DNA from: Microbacterium forte
GTDB taxonomy: Bacteria > Actinomycetota > Actinomycetes > Actinomycetales > Microbacteriaceae
Reading direction: 5' to 3'
Assembly: GCF_031885415.1 (NCBI RefSeq)
Contig: NZ_CP116871.1
Span: 186,001 to 250,000 of the forward strand
DNA: 64,000 nucleotides
Part shown: one piece after another, positions 26,579-37,105 of the stretch
Numbering within the stretch: the first letter of the stretch is position 1
Layout of the letters: every line of letters starts with the position of its first letter
Made by a program: the position numbers and the translations under genes
Notes under the pieces: generated by a model
Told to the model about the DNA's origin: nothing
The model's input: only the letters and a program-made list of their open reading frames with translations
Databases searched by the model: none

Positions 26579-27296
26579 CTTCGGACTCGATGGTCGCGAC
26601 GGCCAGTCGCAGGACGATGTTGAAGATCTGCGGACGCATCGCGGTGACGAGGTGGGTGGTGCGAGGCACGACGATCAGCTCGGCGTGCGGCGCGAGCCGT
26701 CGGAAGAGGGCTTCGTTGACCCGCAGCTGATCCCACTGCCCGTTCACGAACCACAGCGGCACCTCGATGCGAGAGACGGCGGTCGCGAGGTCGAGGGTGG
26801 CGAGGTTCCGAAGAGCGGTGTCCTGCGTATCCAGGGCGTAGCCTCCCGCGGCGAAGTCTCCGCGCGTCTCGATCGGGATCGTCGCGGCGAGGAACCGCCT
26901 CGTGAGCCACATCCCTCGATCCGGCAGACGGTCGACGGCCCGGGCGATCGCACGATACGCCGCAAGCCCCGCGCCGCGGGGGAGCGAGGTGCAGGACGCG
27001 GCCACCAGTCCGGCGACTCGCGGTGTCTCGGCGCCTCCGACATAGGCGAGCGACAGCAGGCCGCCCATCGAGTGTCCGACGAGCAGCACGGGCCCGCGCG
27101 TCGCGGCGTCGCGCACCGCGACGTCGATCGTGTGGAGCGCCTCGTGCAGGGTGAAGTCCTCGTTCATCCGCGTGCCGTGGCCGGGAAGATCGACAGCGAC
27201 GGCAGGGATGCCCTGGTCGGCGAGGAACTCGAGTTGCGAGCGCCACATCGTCGCGGACGTGCGGATGCCGTGCACGAAGACGATCTGGACGCTCAC
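26529..27296 (-). CDS. Alpha/beta hydrolase
   Basis: This 255-residue protein has an alpha/beta-hydrolase fold. Its N-terminus VQIVFVHGIRTSATMW contains the HG oxyanion-hole motif, VDLPGHG is the strand-5 turn, and GHSMGG places the nucleophile at Ser76. Asp near NGQWD and a His near RTTHLV are likely to complete the triad. The substrate is unknown (esterase or lipase-like). The start is GTG with GAAGG upstream. It ends inside the MFS gene, sharing 50 bp on opposite strands. Confidence 0.9.
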   Translation of the reverse strand: MSVQIVFVHGIRTSATMWRSQLEFLADQGIPAVAVDLPGHGTRMNEDFTLHEALHTIDVAVRDAATRGPVLLVGHSMGGLLSLAYVGGAETPRVAGLVAASCTSLPRGAGLAAYRAIARAVDRLPDRGMWLTRRFLAATIPIETRGDFAAGGYALDTQDTALRNLATLDLATAVSRIEVPLWFVNGQWDQLRVNEALFRRLAPHAELIVVPRTTHLVTAMRPQIFNIVLRLAVATIESEATAAAADPAQAASRER

Positions 27297-27315
27297 GCCT
27301 TCAGCATAGAGAAAG

Positions 27316-27346
27316 GCGGGGCCGGTGGATGAACCACCGACCCCGC
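27316..27346 (-). terminator. Terminator of the peptide ABC transporter operon
   Basis: A 13-bp stem GCGGGGCCGGTGG/CCACCGACCCCGC, with one mismatch and a 5-base loop, lies 33 bases past the end of the substrate-binding protein gene on the minus strand. Confidence 0.75.
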
Positions 27347-27379
27347 CGCGAAGCCCTGATGAGTCAGGCTCCGAATGGA

Positions 27380-29092
27380 TTACTTCTCGTATCCCACGTT
27401 CTCCACCGGCGTGATGCCGAAGAGGTCGAGGCCCACGTAGGGCTCGGGCGTGAGGTTGGCGAGACCCTCCTTGACGGTCCAGATCTCCGGGCCGTTGAGA
27501 ACCGGGATGACGCCCCAGGTCTTCGCGAAGATCTCGGACTCCATCTCCATGGCCTTCTTGGTCTGCTCGACCGGGTCGGAGATCGTCTCGAGCTCATCGT
27601 GGATCATCTTGTCGATCTCCTCGGTGCCGGTGCCCGAGAGGTTCAGGCCGCTGTCCGAGCAGTACAGCTGGCAGAACCAGGCAGCACCGAACGGGTCGGA
27701 CGACGTGAAGTTGAGGAAGAAGATGTCACCGTTCTGCGTGGTGTAGTCCTCTGCGAAGTCCGCCGACGGACGCTGGTCGATGACGACCTCGACACCGACC
27801 TCCTTCAGCTGAGCCTGAACCGCGAGCGTGCGGGCACGAGCGGTCTCGGTGTCGGAGTGGTTCGGGAAGACGAGCGACAGGCGCTGGCCGTCCTTCTCGC
27901 GGATGCCGTCGGCACCGGCGACCCAGCCGGCCTCATCGAGGAGCTTGTTGGCGCCCTCGGTGTCGCCGTCCTTGCGGCCGGCCTCTTCCAGCGCGTTGAT
28001 GTAGTTCGGCTGGAACGAGAACAGCGTGAGGGAACCGGCGGGCTCCTCCGTGTAGTTCAGACCGTTGAAGACGATGTCCTTGACCTGCTCGATGCTGATG
28101 GCCTCGAACACGGCCTTGCGGACCTCGAGGTCGGCCAGCACGGGGTTGGTCGAGTTCAGCGTGAAGATCGCGTTCGCGGTGGCCTGGCCCTTGTAGGTCT
28201 TGACACCTTCGAGGCCCTCGACCTGTGCGAGCAGCTCGGCGCTGCCGGTCTCGGCCATGTCGACCTCGCCGTTGCGCAGTGCGTTGACCGCCGCGGTCGG
28301 CTCCATCTGGATGAAGGAGACCTTGTCGAGCAGCGGAGCGTTGCCCCACCACTTCTCGTTCGGGACGAGGGTGACGACGCCGCCGGTCTTGTCGAAGTTC
28401 TCGACCGTGTAGGGGCCAGCGCCCCACTCCGGGTGCCAGTCGCCGAGGAAGGCGGTGTTGAAGAGTTCAGGCGTGTTGACCGCCGGGTGCAGCAGCTGCG
28501 AGTAGACCATCTCGGGCCAGGCGAACTCGCCCTTGAAGGTGACGATGACGTCGCGGTCGTTCTCGCCGGCCTCGACGGACTCGATCTCCTTCCAGCCGTC
28601 GGTCGCGTTCGGCTGGTACTCCTCGTTCTCGCCGTTCTGGGCTTCCCAGGTGGCCTTGAACGCGGTGACGTCGATCGGCGTGCCGTCGTTCCAGACCGCC
28701 TTCTCGTTGACCTTGAAGTGCAGGACGGTCTTGCCGTCCTCGACACCGAAGGAGTAGTCGTCGAGGTACGCGTCGTTCTTCTTGACGGTGCCGTCAGGAT
28801 CCATGAGCAGGATCTGCGGGCGGAACCACGTGCCGACCTGCGTGACGCGCGCGTCGCCGTCGCTGTGGAAGTAGTTCAGCTGCTCGGCGATGTTCGAGAT
28901 CGGGATGCGGAGCTCGCCACCCTCTGCGAGGTTCTCGCGGGGCTGCGGGTTGTAGTCCGCGCCCTCGACCGTCTGAGCTTCGCCTTCGCCGCTGTTGCCG
29001 CCGCCGTTGCCTGCCGGTGCACACCCGCTCATGACGAGTGCGAAGGCGGCGCCGAGAGCAGCGATGCCCATCAGCTTCTGATGCCGTTTCAT
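27380..29092 (-). CDS. Peptide/oligopeptide ABC transporter substrate-binding lipoprotein (family 5)
   Basis: The 570-residue lipoprotein captures peptides or nickel-type cargo outside the membrane for import. The signal peptide MKRHQKLMGIAALGAAFALV ends in the lipobox MSGC, with lipidation expected at Cys23. The mature part has the SBP_bac_5 pattern (TVLHFKVNEKAVWNDGTPID, and DLEVRKAVFEAISIEQV near the middle). The start has AAGGAG 5 bases upstream. Unusually, it is the last gene of its operon (permeases, ATPase, then receptor). Two small GC hairpins lie in the 117-base gap before it. Confidence 0.93.
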   Translation of the reverse strand: MKRHQKLMGIAALGAAFALVMSGCAPAGNGGGNSGEGEAQTVEGADYNPQPRENLAEGGELRIPISNIAEQLNYFHSDGDARVTQVGTWFRPQILLMDPDGTVKKNDAYLDDYSFGVEDGKTVLHFKVNEKAVWNDGTPIDVTAFKATWEAQNGENEEYQPNATDGWKEIESVEAGENDRDVIVTFKGEFAWPEMVYSQLLHPAVNTPELFNTAFLGDWHPEWGAGPYTVENFDKTGGVVTLVPNEKWWGNAPLLDKVSFIQMEPTAAVNALRNGEVDMAETGSAELLAQVEGLEGVKTYKGQATANAIFTLNSTNPVLADLEVRKAVFEAISIEQVKDIVFNGLNYTEEPAGSLTLFSFQPNYINALEEAGRKDGDTEGANKLLDEAGWVAGADGIREKDGQRLSLVFPNHSDTETARARTLAVQAQLKEVGVEVVIDQRPSADFAEDYTTQNGDIFFLNFTSSDPFGAAWFCQLYCSDSGLNLSGTGTEEIDKMIHDELETISDPVEQTKKAMEMESEIFAKTWGVIPVLNGPEIWTVKEGLANLTPEPYVGLDLFGITPVENVGYEK

Positions 29093-29209
29093 GGTACTCC
29101 TTAGTGCCTGTCGGCCTTACTTGGGATAGGGGCAGACTAACCCCGCAACTCGCGGGCGAAACCCCAGGGACACGGAACCGTTACCGGACTGTGCACATCG
29201 GTAAACAGG

Positions 29210-31141
29210 TCAGCTGGCGGCGATCGCCTCGGCGTCGAAGCCTTCGACCGGGAGGATGATCCGCTCGCGGGTGCGCTCGATGTCAGGGTCGGGAATCGGG
29301 ATCGCCGACAGCAGCGCCTTCGTGTACGGATGCTGTGGATCGTCGAACACCTGATCGACATCACCGTGCTCGACGAACGATCCCTTGTACATCACGGCGA
29401 CCCGGTCGGCGATGTGCCGCACGACCGCGAGGTCATGGGCGACGAACAGATACGACAGGCCGAGCTTGGCCTTCAGCTCGTCGAGCAGGTTGATCACGCC
29501 GGCCTGGATCGAGACGTCGAGCGCCGAGACGGGCTCGTCGAGCACGACGATCTTGGGGTTCGTCGACAGTGCTCGTGCGATGCCGATGCGCTGACGCTGG
29601 CCGCCCGAGAACGCCTGGGGGAATCGATCGCTGTGCGCGGGGTCGAGACCGACGAGCCCCATGAGCTCTTCGACGCGGTCGAACACATCGTCCTTGCTCA
29701 TGCCGATCGCGAGCATCGGCTCGGCGATGATGTCCCAGACGGTCATTCGAGGGTCGAGTGCCCCCATCGGATCCTGGAACACGATCTGCAGGTCGCGGCG
29801 GAGCTTGCGCTCCTCTGCACGGTTCTTGATGTCGGCGACGCTGGTGCCGCCGATCCGGATGTCGCCGTCCTCCTGCTCGACCAGGTCCATGATCTGCAGC
29901 AGCGTCGTGGTCTTGCCGCTGCCGGACTCGCCGACGATCGCGAGGGTCTCACCCTGGCGGATGTCGAAGCTGATGCCCTTGACAGCGTGCACCTCGCCGA
30001 CCTTGCGCTTGAAGAATGCGCCCTTCATCAGCGGGAAGATCTTGTTGAGGTTGACCGCCTCCAGCGTGATCGGGCGATCCTCGCGCGGCACCTTGGCGAG
30101 CGTGCTCTCGGGGATCTCGGGGATCGGGAACACCGGCAGCCCGCCGATCTTCCCATCGTCGTCGATGTCGTTCGCGCGGATGCAGGCGACCGAGTGATCG
30201 GTGTGCCCGCTCGTGGTAATCGGCAGCAGGTCGGGCTCACGCTCACGGCACGCATCGATAGCGATCGGGCAGCGCGCCGCGAACGGGCACGCATCCGGCA
30301 GGTTGATCAGCAGCGGAGGGTTGCCCTTGATCGGGATCAGCGGCACCTTCTCGGTCTTGTCGACGCGGGGGATGGCTCCGAGCAGGCCGATCGAGTACGG
30401 CATCCGGGTGCGGTAGAACAGTTCGCGCACCGGTGCGTGCTCGACGGGCTTTCCCGCGTACATCACAAGCACGTCGTCGGCGGTCTTCGCGACGACTCCC
30501 ATGTCGTGGGTGATGATGATCATCGCGGCGCCGGTCTCCTCCTGCGCCTTCTCCATGAGCTCGAGGATCTGCGCCTGGATGGTGACGTCGAGCGCGGTGG
30601 TCGGCTCGTCGGCGATGATCAGCTTCGGATTGTTGGCCATCGCGATGGCGATCACGACGCGCTGGCGCATGCCGCCGGAGAACTCGTGCGGGAACGCCTT
30701 CATCCGGCGCTCCGCCTCGGGGATCCCCACGAGCTTCAGCAGCTCGACCGAGCGGTCCCAGGCATCCTTCTTCGACAGTCGACGGTGCACGGTGAGCGCC
30801 TCGATCAGCTGGTCGCCGATCGTGAAGACCGGAGTGAGCGACGTCAGCGGGTCCTGGAAGACCATGGCCATGCCGTTGCCGCGGATCACCGAGAGCTGCT
30901 TGTCGGACTTGCCGAGAAGCTCCTGGCCGTCGTAGACGATGGAGCCGCTGACCTTGGCATTGTCGTCGAGCAGGCCCATGATCGCGAGCGAGGTGACGGA
31001 CTTGCCGGAGCCGGATTCGCCGACGATACCGAGCGTCTTGCCCGCTTCGAGATCGAAGGAGACCCCACGCACGGCGTCCACGCGACCAGCTTCGGACGGG
31101 AAGCTGACCTTGAGGTCTCGGACCGAAAGAACAGTACTCAT
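29210..31141 (-). CDS. Fused dual ATP-binding protein of peptide ABC transporter (DppD-DppF-like)
   Basis: The 643-residue protein holds two complete nucleotide-binding domains. In domain 1, Walker A is GESGSGKS, the signature FSGGMRQR and Walker B LIIADEPTTALD; it ends with the oligopeptide-transporter C-terminal motif CPFAARCPIAIDACRERE. In domain 2, Walker A is GESGSGKTT, the signature FSGGQRQR and Walker B IVVLDEPVSALD. This powers import by the two permeases just upstream. The ATG at 31141 has GGAGG and overlaps the permease stop (ATGA); a longer open frame upstream is not used. Confidence 0.93.
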   Translation of the reverse strand: MSTVLSVRDLKVSFPSEAGRVDAVRGVSFDLEAGKTLGIVGESGSGKSVTSLAIMGLLDDNAKVSGSIVYDGQELLGKSDKQLSVIRGNGMAMVFQDPLTSLTPVFTIGDQLIEALTVHRRLSKKDAWDRSVELLKLVGIPEAERRMKAFPHEFSGGMRQRVVIAIAMANNPKLIIADEPTTALDVTIQAQILELMEKAQEETGAAMIIITHDMGVVAKTADDVLVMYAGKPVEHAPVRELFYRTRMPYSIGLLGAIPRVDKTEKVPLIPIKGNPPLLINLPDACPFAARCPIAIDACREREPDLLPITTSGHTDHSVACIRANDIDDDGKIGGLPVFPIPEIPESTLAKVPREDRPITLEAVNLNKIFPLMKGAFFKRKVGEVHAVKGISFDIRQGETLAIVGESGSGKTTTLLQIMDLVEQEDGDIRIGGTSVADIKNRAEERKLRRDLQIVFQDPMGALDPRMTVWDIIAEPMLAIGMSKDDVFDRVEELMGLVGLDPAHSDRFPQAFSGGQRQRIGIARALSTNPKIVVLDEPVSALDVSIQAGVINLLDELKAKLGLSYLFVAHDLAVVRHIADRVAVMYKGSFVEHGDVDQVFDDPQHPYTKALLSAIPIPDPDIERTRERIILPVEGFDAEAIAAS

Positions 31142-32055
31142 GCGCGACCTCCAGCCGCCGAGGTCGGATCGAGGGCGTCGCGCAGACCGTCGGCGATGAG
31201 TGCCATCGAGACGGTGAGCAGCGTCAGCGCCGCCGCGGGGAAGTAGAACAGCCACGGCGCACTCACGAGCGTGCTCGAGCCGTAGCCGATGAGCGCACCG
31301 AGTGAGACGTCGGGCAGCTTCACACCGAACCCGAGGAACGACAGGGCGGTCTCGGTGAGCACCGCCGAGACGACGCCGAGGGTGAAGTTGATCACCAGCA
31401 GTGAGCCGATGTTCGGCAGCATGTGGCGGATCACGATCCGCATGCCCGACAGACCGGCGTAGCGGGCGGCGTGGACGTACTCGCGCTCGCGGATCGACAG
31501 CGACAGCGTCCAGATGACGCGCGCGGGGAAGAACCATCCGACGATGAAGATCATCACGAGCGAGATCACGAGCCAGTTTCCGCCGGCGTCGTTCGAGATC
31601 ATCGCGAGGATGAGGAAGTTCGGCACGACCATCATGAAGTGGATGATGGCGAGCATGATGCGCTCGTAGCGTCCGCCGAAGTACGCGGCCGTCGCACCGA
31701 CGATGGCCGAGACCACGGTCGTGCCGATCGCCACCAGCGCAGCGATCATCATCGAGCGCTGGAGGCCGACAGCGACCTGCGCGAAGTTGTCGTTGCCCGA
31801 TCCGTTCGTCCCGAACCAGTGCTCGGCCGACGGCCCCGTGCGCAGCGCGAGGAAGTCGAGGTCGGTGTGCGAATAGGGCGAGATCAGCGGACCGACGATC
31901 GCGAAGACCACCAGCAGAGCGAGGATGACGACGCCGATCAGCGCGCCGCGGTTGCGCATGAAGCGACGCGTGTACAGCGTCAGCATCGAAGTGCGCTTGC
32001 GGTTCTTCGGCTTGTCTGCGATTTCGGGGGAGACCCCGATGCTTTCCAGAGCCAT
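31138..32055 (-). CDS. ABC transporter permease (DppC-like)
   Basis: This is a 305-residue inner membrane component. The N-terminal helix is MRNRGALIGVVILALLVV, then about five more helices, with the binding-protein-dependent transport EAA-like loop EYVHAARYAGLSGMRIVIRHMLPN that docks onto the ATPase. It is the second permease of the peptide importer and shares ATGA overlaps with both neighbours (31138-31141 and 32055-32058), so translation of the three genes is coupled. Confidence 0.93.
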   Translation of the reverse strand: MALESIGVSPEIADKPKNRKRTSMLTLYTRRFMRNRGALIGVVILALLVVFAIVGPLISPYSHTDLDFLALRTGPSAEHWFGTNGSGNDNFAQVAVGLQRSMMIAALVAIGTTVVSAIVGATAAYFGGRYERIMLAIIHFMMVVPNFLILAMISNDAGGNWLVISLVMIFIVGWFFPARVIWTLSLSIREREYVHAARYAGLSGMRIVIRHMLPNIGSLLVINFTLGVVSAVLTETALSFLGFGVKLPDVSLGALIGYGSSTLVSAPWLFYFPAAALTLLTVSMALIADGLRDALDPTSAAGGRA

Positions 32056-33038
32056 CAGCTCACCCGCACTCTCGGATCGAGGACGACGACGGCGATGTCG
32101 GCGAGGATCGCGCCGATCGCGGTCATCAGGGCGCCGAATGCCGCGACCGCGACGACGCCGTGGATGTCGTTGTTGTTGAGGGTCTGGATGAAGTAGCGCC
32201 CCATCCCGTTCCAGTTGAAGATCGTCTCGGTCAGCACCGCACCCGTGAAGACGGCCGGGATGGTGAATGCGACCTGCGTCGTGACGGGGATCAGCGACGT
32301 TCGCAGAGCGTGCTTGCGGATCGCCTGCTGCTTGGTCAGCCCCTTCGCCCGTGCGGTGCGCACGTAATCGGCCTTGATGTTGTCGAGCAGCAGCGAGCGC
32401 TGGAGGAAGTGGATGCCGGCATACCCCGTGAGTACGAGGGCCAGCGTGGGGAGGGTCAGATGCTGCAGCACATCGACGAGTACGGGGAAGAAGCCCTCCA
32501 CCCCCTGACTGGACGAACCCACCACGTAGAAGACGGTCGTGCCGACCGCGTTGTTGAAGTTGATCGCCAGAAGGACCAGAGCGAAGCCGGCGACGACGGT
32601 GGGGATGTTCATCGTGATGATGCTCGTGCCCTGACCGATGCGGTCAGCGAGCTTGTACTGCCGCGAGGCGGTGTACACGCCGAGGGCGATGCCGAGGATC
32701 GTCGTGATGATCGTCGCACCGAGCACGAGCTCGGCACTGATCCAGACGCGGTAGGCGACCTGCTCGTTGATCGACTCGCCCGTCGGGCTGAGGCCCCAGT
32801 TCCAGTGGAAGAGGATGTTCGAGAACCAGGTCCACCACCGCTCGATGAGAGGCACCGACTCGCTGAGGTTGCGAGGACCCAGCAGATTGTCGATCTGGTC
32901 GGCGGAGAGAGGAGGACGCCGTCCGACGTAGTTGTTCTCAGGGTCGAGGTACAGCCACGCGAGGAAGTAGGTGATGTTCGTCGCGATGACGATCATCAGC
33001 ACCCAACCCAGCAGGCGGCGCAACAGATACTTGATCAA
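32055..33038 (-). CDS. ABC transporter permease (DppB-like)
   Basis: The 327-residue permease begins MIKYLLRRLLGWVLMIVIAT, typical of DppB/OppB, and has the EAA-type loop DYVRTARAKGLTKQQAIRKHALRTSLIP. It is the first gene of the importer operon. The start is TTG with only a weak AGAGAAAG stretch before it; a later ATG (residue 15) is possible but would cut the first helix. The promoter must lie in the 240-base gap shared with the divergent lepA. Confidence 0.9.
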   Translation of the reverse strand: MIKYLLRRLLGWVLMIVIATNITYFLAWLYLDPENNYVGRRPPLSADQIDNLLGPRNLSESVPLIERWWTWFSNILFHWNWGLSPTGESINEQVAYRVWISAELVLGATIITTILGIALGVYTASRQYKLADRIGQGTSIITMNIPTVVAGFALVLLAINFNNAVGTTVFYVVGSSSQGVEGFFPVLVDVLQHLTLPTLALVLTGYAGIHFLQRSLLLDNIKADYVRTARAKGLTKQQAIRKHALRTSLIPVTTQVAFTIPAVFTGAVLTETIFNWNGMGRYFIQTLNNNDIHGVVAVAAFGALMTAIGAILADIAVVVLDPRVRVS

Positions 33039-33263
33039 GGTGATGATTCTTTCTCTTTTACAGACGCACGCGGGATCCGCCGACGCAACGCTGAGCCGGG
33101 AAGACAGTCAATCACCATCAGCCGATCTGCGCGACACGACGCCTCCACTTGGTCTGTGACGGAGTCTTGTCGCTCACGGGATCCGGTGTCACGGATGGCT
33201 CCCGGGCAACCTCGGCAGAATATCACCGGATCGGACGAAGCGGGCATTAGTCGCGCCTCACCG

Positions 33264-33269
33264 TAGAAT
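33264..33269 (+). promoter_or_regulatory. -10 box of lepA promoter
   Basis: TAGAAT lies 9 bases before the ATG at 33279, with no well-spaced Shine-Dalgarno. The rest of the 240-base gap back to dppB holds no recognisable gene. Confidence 0.6.
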
Positions 33270-33278
33270 CGTCAGGAC

Positions 33279-35132
<1,854 letters not shown>

Positions 35133-35191
35133 GAGCTCTGCGGGTCGGGCGGTTCCGGCGCGTACAGGGTGATCCTCCAGGGAACGGGAAG

Positions 35192-35197
35192 TAGGCT
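35192..35197 (+). promoter_or_regulatory. -10 box of leaderless promoter
   Basis: TAGGCT lies 7 bases before the ATG at 35205. Confidence 0.6.
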
Positions 35198-35204
35198 CGA
35201 AAAC

Positions 35205-35858
35205 ATGCGGCGCGGGACTTTCCGAGACGACACGGTGGACTATGCGGCCGTGGGTGCGACCCACGCGCCCGACCTGATGCAGTACCCGCCGGAGCGCAGC
35301 ATCCCTGCGGAGAACTCCTGGCGGATCGGCAGCGGTGTCGAGCGGTTCCGGTCTGCGGGCGAAGCACTCCTCACCTGGACGGCGCAGCGCGCATCAGGTC
35401 TGAGCGTCGATGATGTCCGTCCGGCTCCCGGCCCCGCGTACGCAGGTGTGAGCTTCGATGCCGAGGGAAATCCGATCGCCCCGAGCAAGAACGACGTCGA
35501 GCAGCGTTTCGATGCCGAGGGAACTCCGTTCGCAGGGCCGGGGATGACTCTTCGTCTGCATGGGCGTGTGAGTGGGATGCGAGCGGATGCCGAGCTCCGC
35601 GTGATCTCGGTGACCGAGGAGAAGCGACGGATCGGCTTCGTGCTCGGCACCGTCGGCGGGTCGGTCGTGCGGGGCGAGGAGTCGTTCGACATCGACTGGC
35701 GCGAAGACAACGACGAGGTCTGGTTCACGGTGCGGGCGTTCGACGCCCCCAACTCCCTGCTCTACCGCGTCATCCCGCCTCTCGTGAAGCGTCGCCGACG
35801 TGAGCTCTTCGCGCGCTATCTGCGGGCGATCTCGCCGCTGTACGCGACCCCCGTCTGA
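35205..35858 (+). CDS. DUF1990-family protein
   Basis: The 217-residue soluble protein fits the DUF1990 (YndH-like) family in its overall pattern: YAAVGATH near the N-terminus, an RIGSGVERFRSAGEALLTW segment, then the C-terminal RRIGFVLGTVGGSVVRGEESFDIDW and FDAPNSLLYRVIPPLVKRRR stretches. The function is unknown; START-like or lipocalin-like roles have been suggested for relatives. An open frame extends 12 codons upstream, but the leaderless -10 box at 35192 supports this ATG. It lies between lepA and hemW. Confidence 0.8.
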   Translation: MRRGTFRDDTVDYAAVGATHAPDLMQYPPERSIPAENSWRIGSGVERFRSAGEALLTWTAQRASGLSVDDVRPAPGPAYAGVSFDAEGNPIAPSKNDVEQRFDAEGTPFAGPGMTLRLHGRVSGMRADAELRVISVTEEKRRIGFVLGTVGGSVVRGEESFDIDWREDNDEVWFTVRAFDAPNSLLYRVIPPLVKRRRRELFARYLRAISPLYATPV

Positions 35859-35874
35859 TGGCCGCACCTCTCTG

Positions 35875-37092
35875 ATGGCCGGCCCGCTTCCTCTCGGCGA
35901 TCCGGCACCGGCCGACGGCCGTCTTCCGTCCGATCTGCCGATCGATCGCGCCGTGCCTTTCTCGGCCTATCTGCACGTCCCGTTCTGCCGGGTGCGCTGC
36001 GGCTACTGCGACTTCAACACCTACACGTCCGGCGAGCTCCGAGGCGCGAAGCAGGAGGACTACGCCTCGACGCTGATCACGGAGATCGACCTCGCGAGAC
36101 GCGTCCTCGCGGACGCGGGCGCGCTGCGCCCCATGGACACGGTGTTCTTCGGCGGAGGCACGCCCACCCTGCTGCCGGCCGGTGACCTCGCCCGCATGCT
36201 CGATGCTGCGACAGATGCGTTCGGGCTGGTCGACGGCGCAGAGGTCACGGTGGAGGCGAACCCCGATACGGTGACGCCGGACGTCGCTCGAACCCTCGCG
36301 GATGCCGGGGTCACGCGGCTGTCGATCGGCATGCAGTCGGCCGTTCCCCATGTGCTCGCGGCTCTCGACCGCACCCACCGGCCCGAGAATGTGACGACAG
36401 CCGTCGCGGCAGCGAAGGATGCGGGTCTCGCGGTCAGCGTCGACCTGATCTACGGAGCGCCGGGGGAGTCGCTGGCCGACTGGGAATCTTCGATCGAGGC
36501 GGCGCTGGCGCTCGACTCCGACCACATCTCGGCCTATGCGCTGATCATCGAGGACGGCACCAAGCTCGCCCGGCAGATCCGCCGGGGCGAGGTGCCGTCG
36601 CCGGACGACGATCTGCAGGCCGACATGTACGAGCTCGCCGATGCGCGTCTCGCGGCGGCGGGCTTCGACTGGTACGAGATCAGCAACTGGTCTCGCAGCG
36701 TGGCCCAGCGCTCGCGACACAACCTCGCATACTGGCGGGGAAGCGACTGGTGGGGGTTCGGCCCCGGCGCGCACAGCCATGTCGCTGGTCTGCGGTGGTG
36801 GAACGTCAAGCACCCGGCCGCCTACGCTCAGCGTCTCGCGGCCTCGGAGTCGCCCGCGGCGGGCACCGAGCGCCCCGACGAGGAGTCCACGATGCTCGAG
36901 CGGGTCCTGCTCCTGAGCCGGATCCGCGAGGGGATCGCGGTCGCCGACCTCCAGGCAGACAAACGCACCAGGGTCGCCGGCCTGATCGCGGACGGACTCG
37001 TCGACCCGGCCGCCGCAGTGCGCGGACGCGTTCAGCTCACTCTGCGCGGTCGGCTGCTCGCCGACGCCGTGGTGCGCGAACTCACCGACTGA
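35875..37092 (+). CDS. hemW: Radical SAM heme chaperone HemW
   Basis: HemW is a radical-SAM protein related to HemN that binds heme and is thought to deliver it. The 405-residue protein has the CRVRCGYC cluster motif (CxxxCxxC) for the 4Fe-4S cluster, FFGGGTPTLL, the LSIGMQS-type segment and YEISNWSR. I use the ATG at 35875; the frame is open for 25 codons upstream. It follows the DUF1990 gene by 16 bases. It lacks the extra N-terminal residues of true HemN oxidases, so HemW is preferred. Confidence 0.92.
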   Translation: MAGPLPLGDPAPADGRLPSDLPIDRAVPFSAYLHVPFCRVRCGYCDFNTYTSGELRGAKQEDYASTLITEIDLARRVLADAGALRPMDTVFFGGGTPTLLPAGDLARMLDAATDAFGLVDGAEVTVEANPDTVTPDVARTLADAGVTRLSIGMQSAVPHVLAALDRTHRPENVTTAVAAAKDAGLAVSVDLIYGAPGESLADWESSIEAALALDSDHISAYALIIEDGTKLARQIRRGEVPSPDDDLQADMYELADARLAAAGFDWYEISNWSRSVAQRSRHNLAYWRGSDWWGFGPGAHSHVAGLRWWNVKHPAAYAQRLAASESPAAGTERPDEESTMLERVLLLSRIREGIAVADLQADKRTRVAGLIADGLVDPAAAVRGRVQLTLRGRLLADAVVRELTD

Positions 37093-37105
37093 GCAGAGAC
37101 GCGCG

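Noticed and set aside
27329..29104. Long plus-strand open frame opposite the substrate-binding protein gene
   Set aside because: No ribosome-binding site; composition dominated by Leu, Val, Asp and Gly from reverse-complement codons; the minus-strand gene is clearly real.
29330..31246. Long plus-strand open frame opposite the fused ABC ATPase
   Set aside because: Shadow of the ATPase gene, which has all nucleotide-binding motifs on the minus strand.
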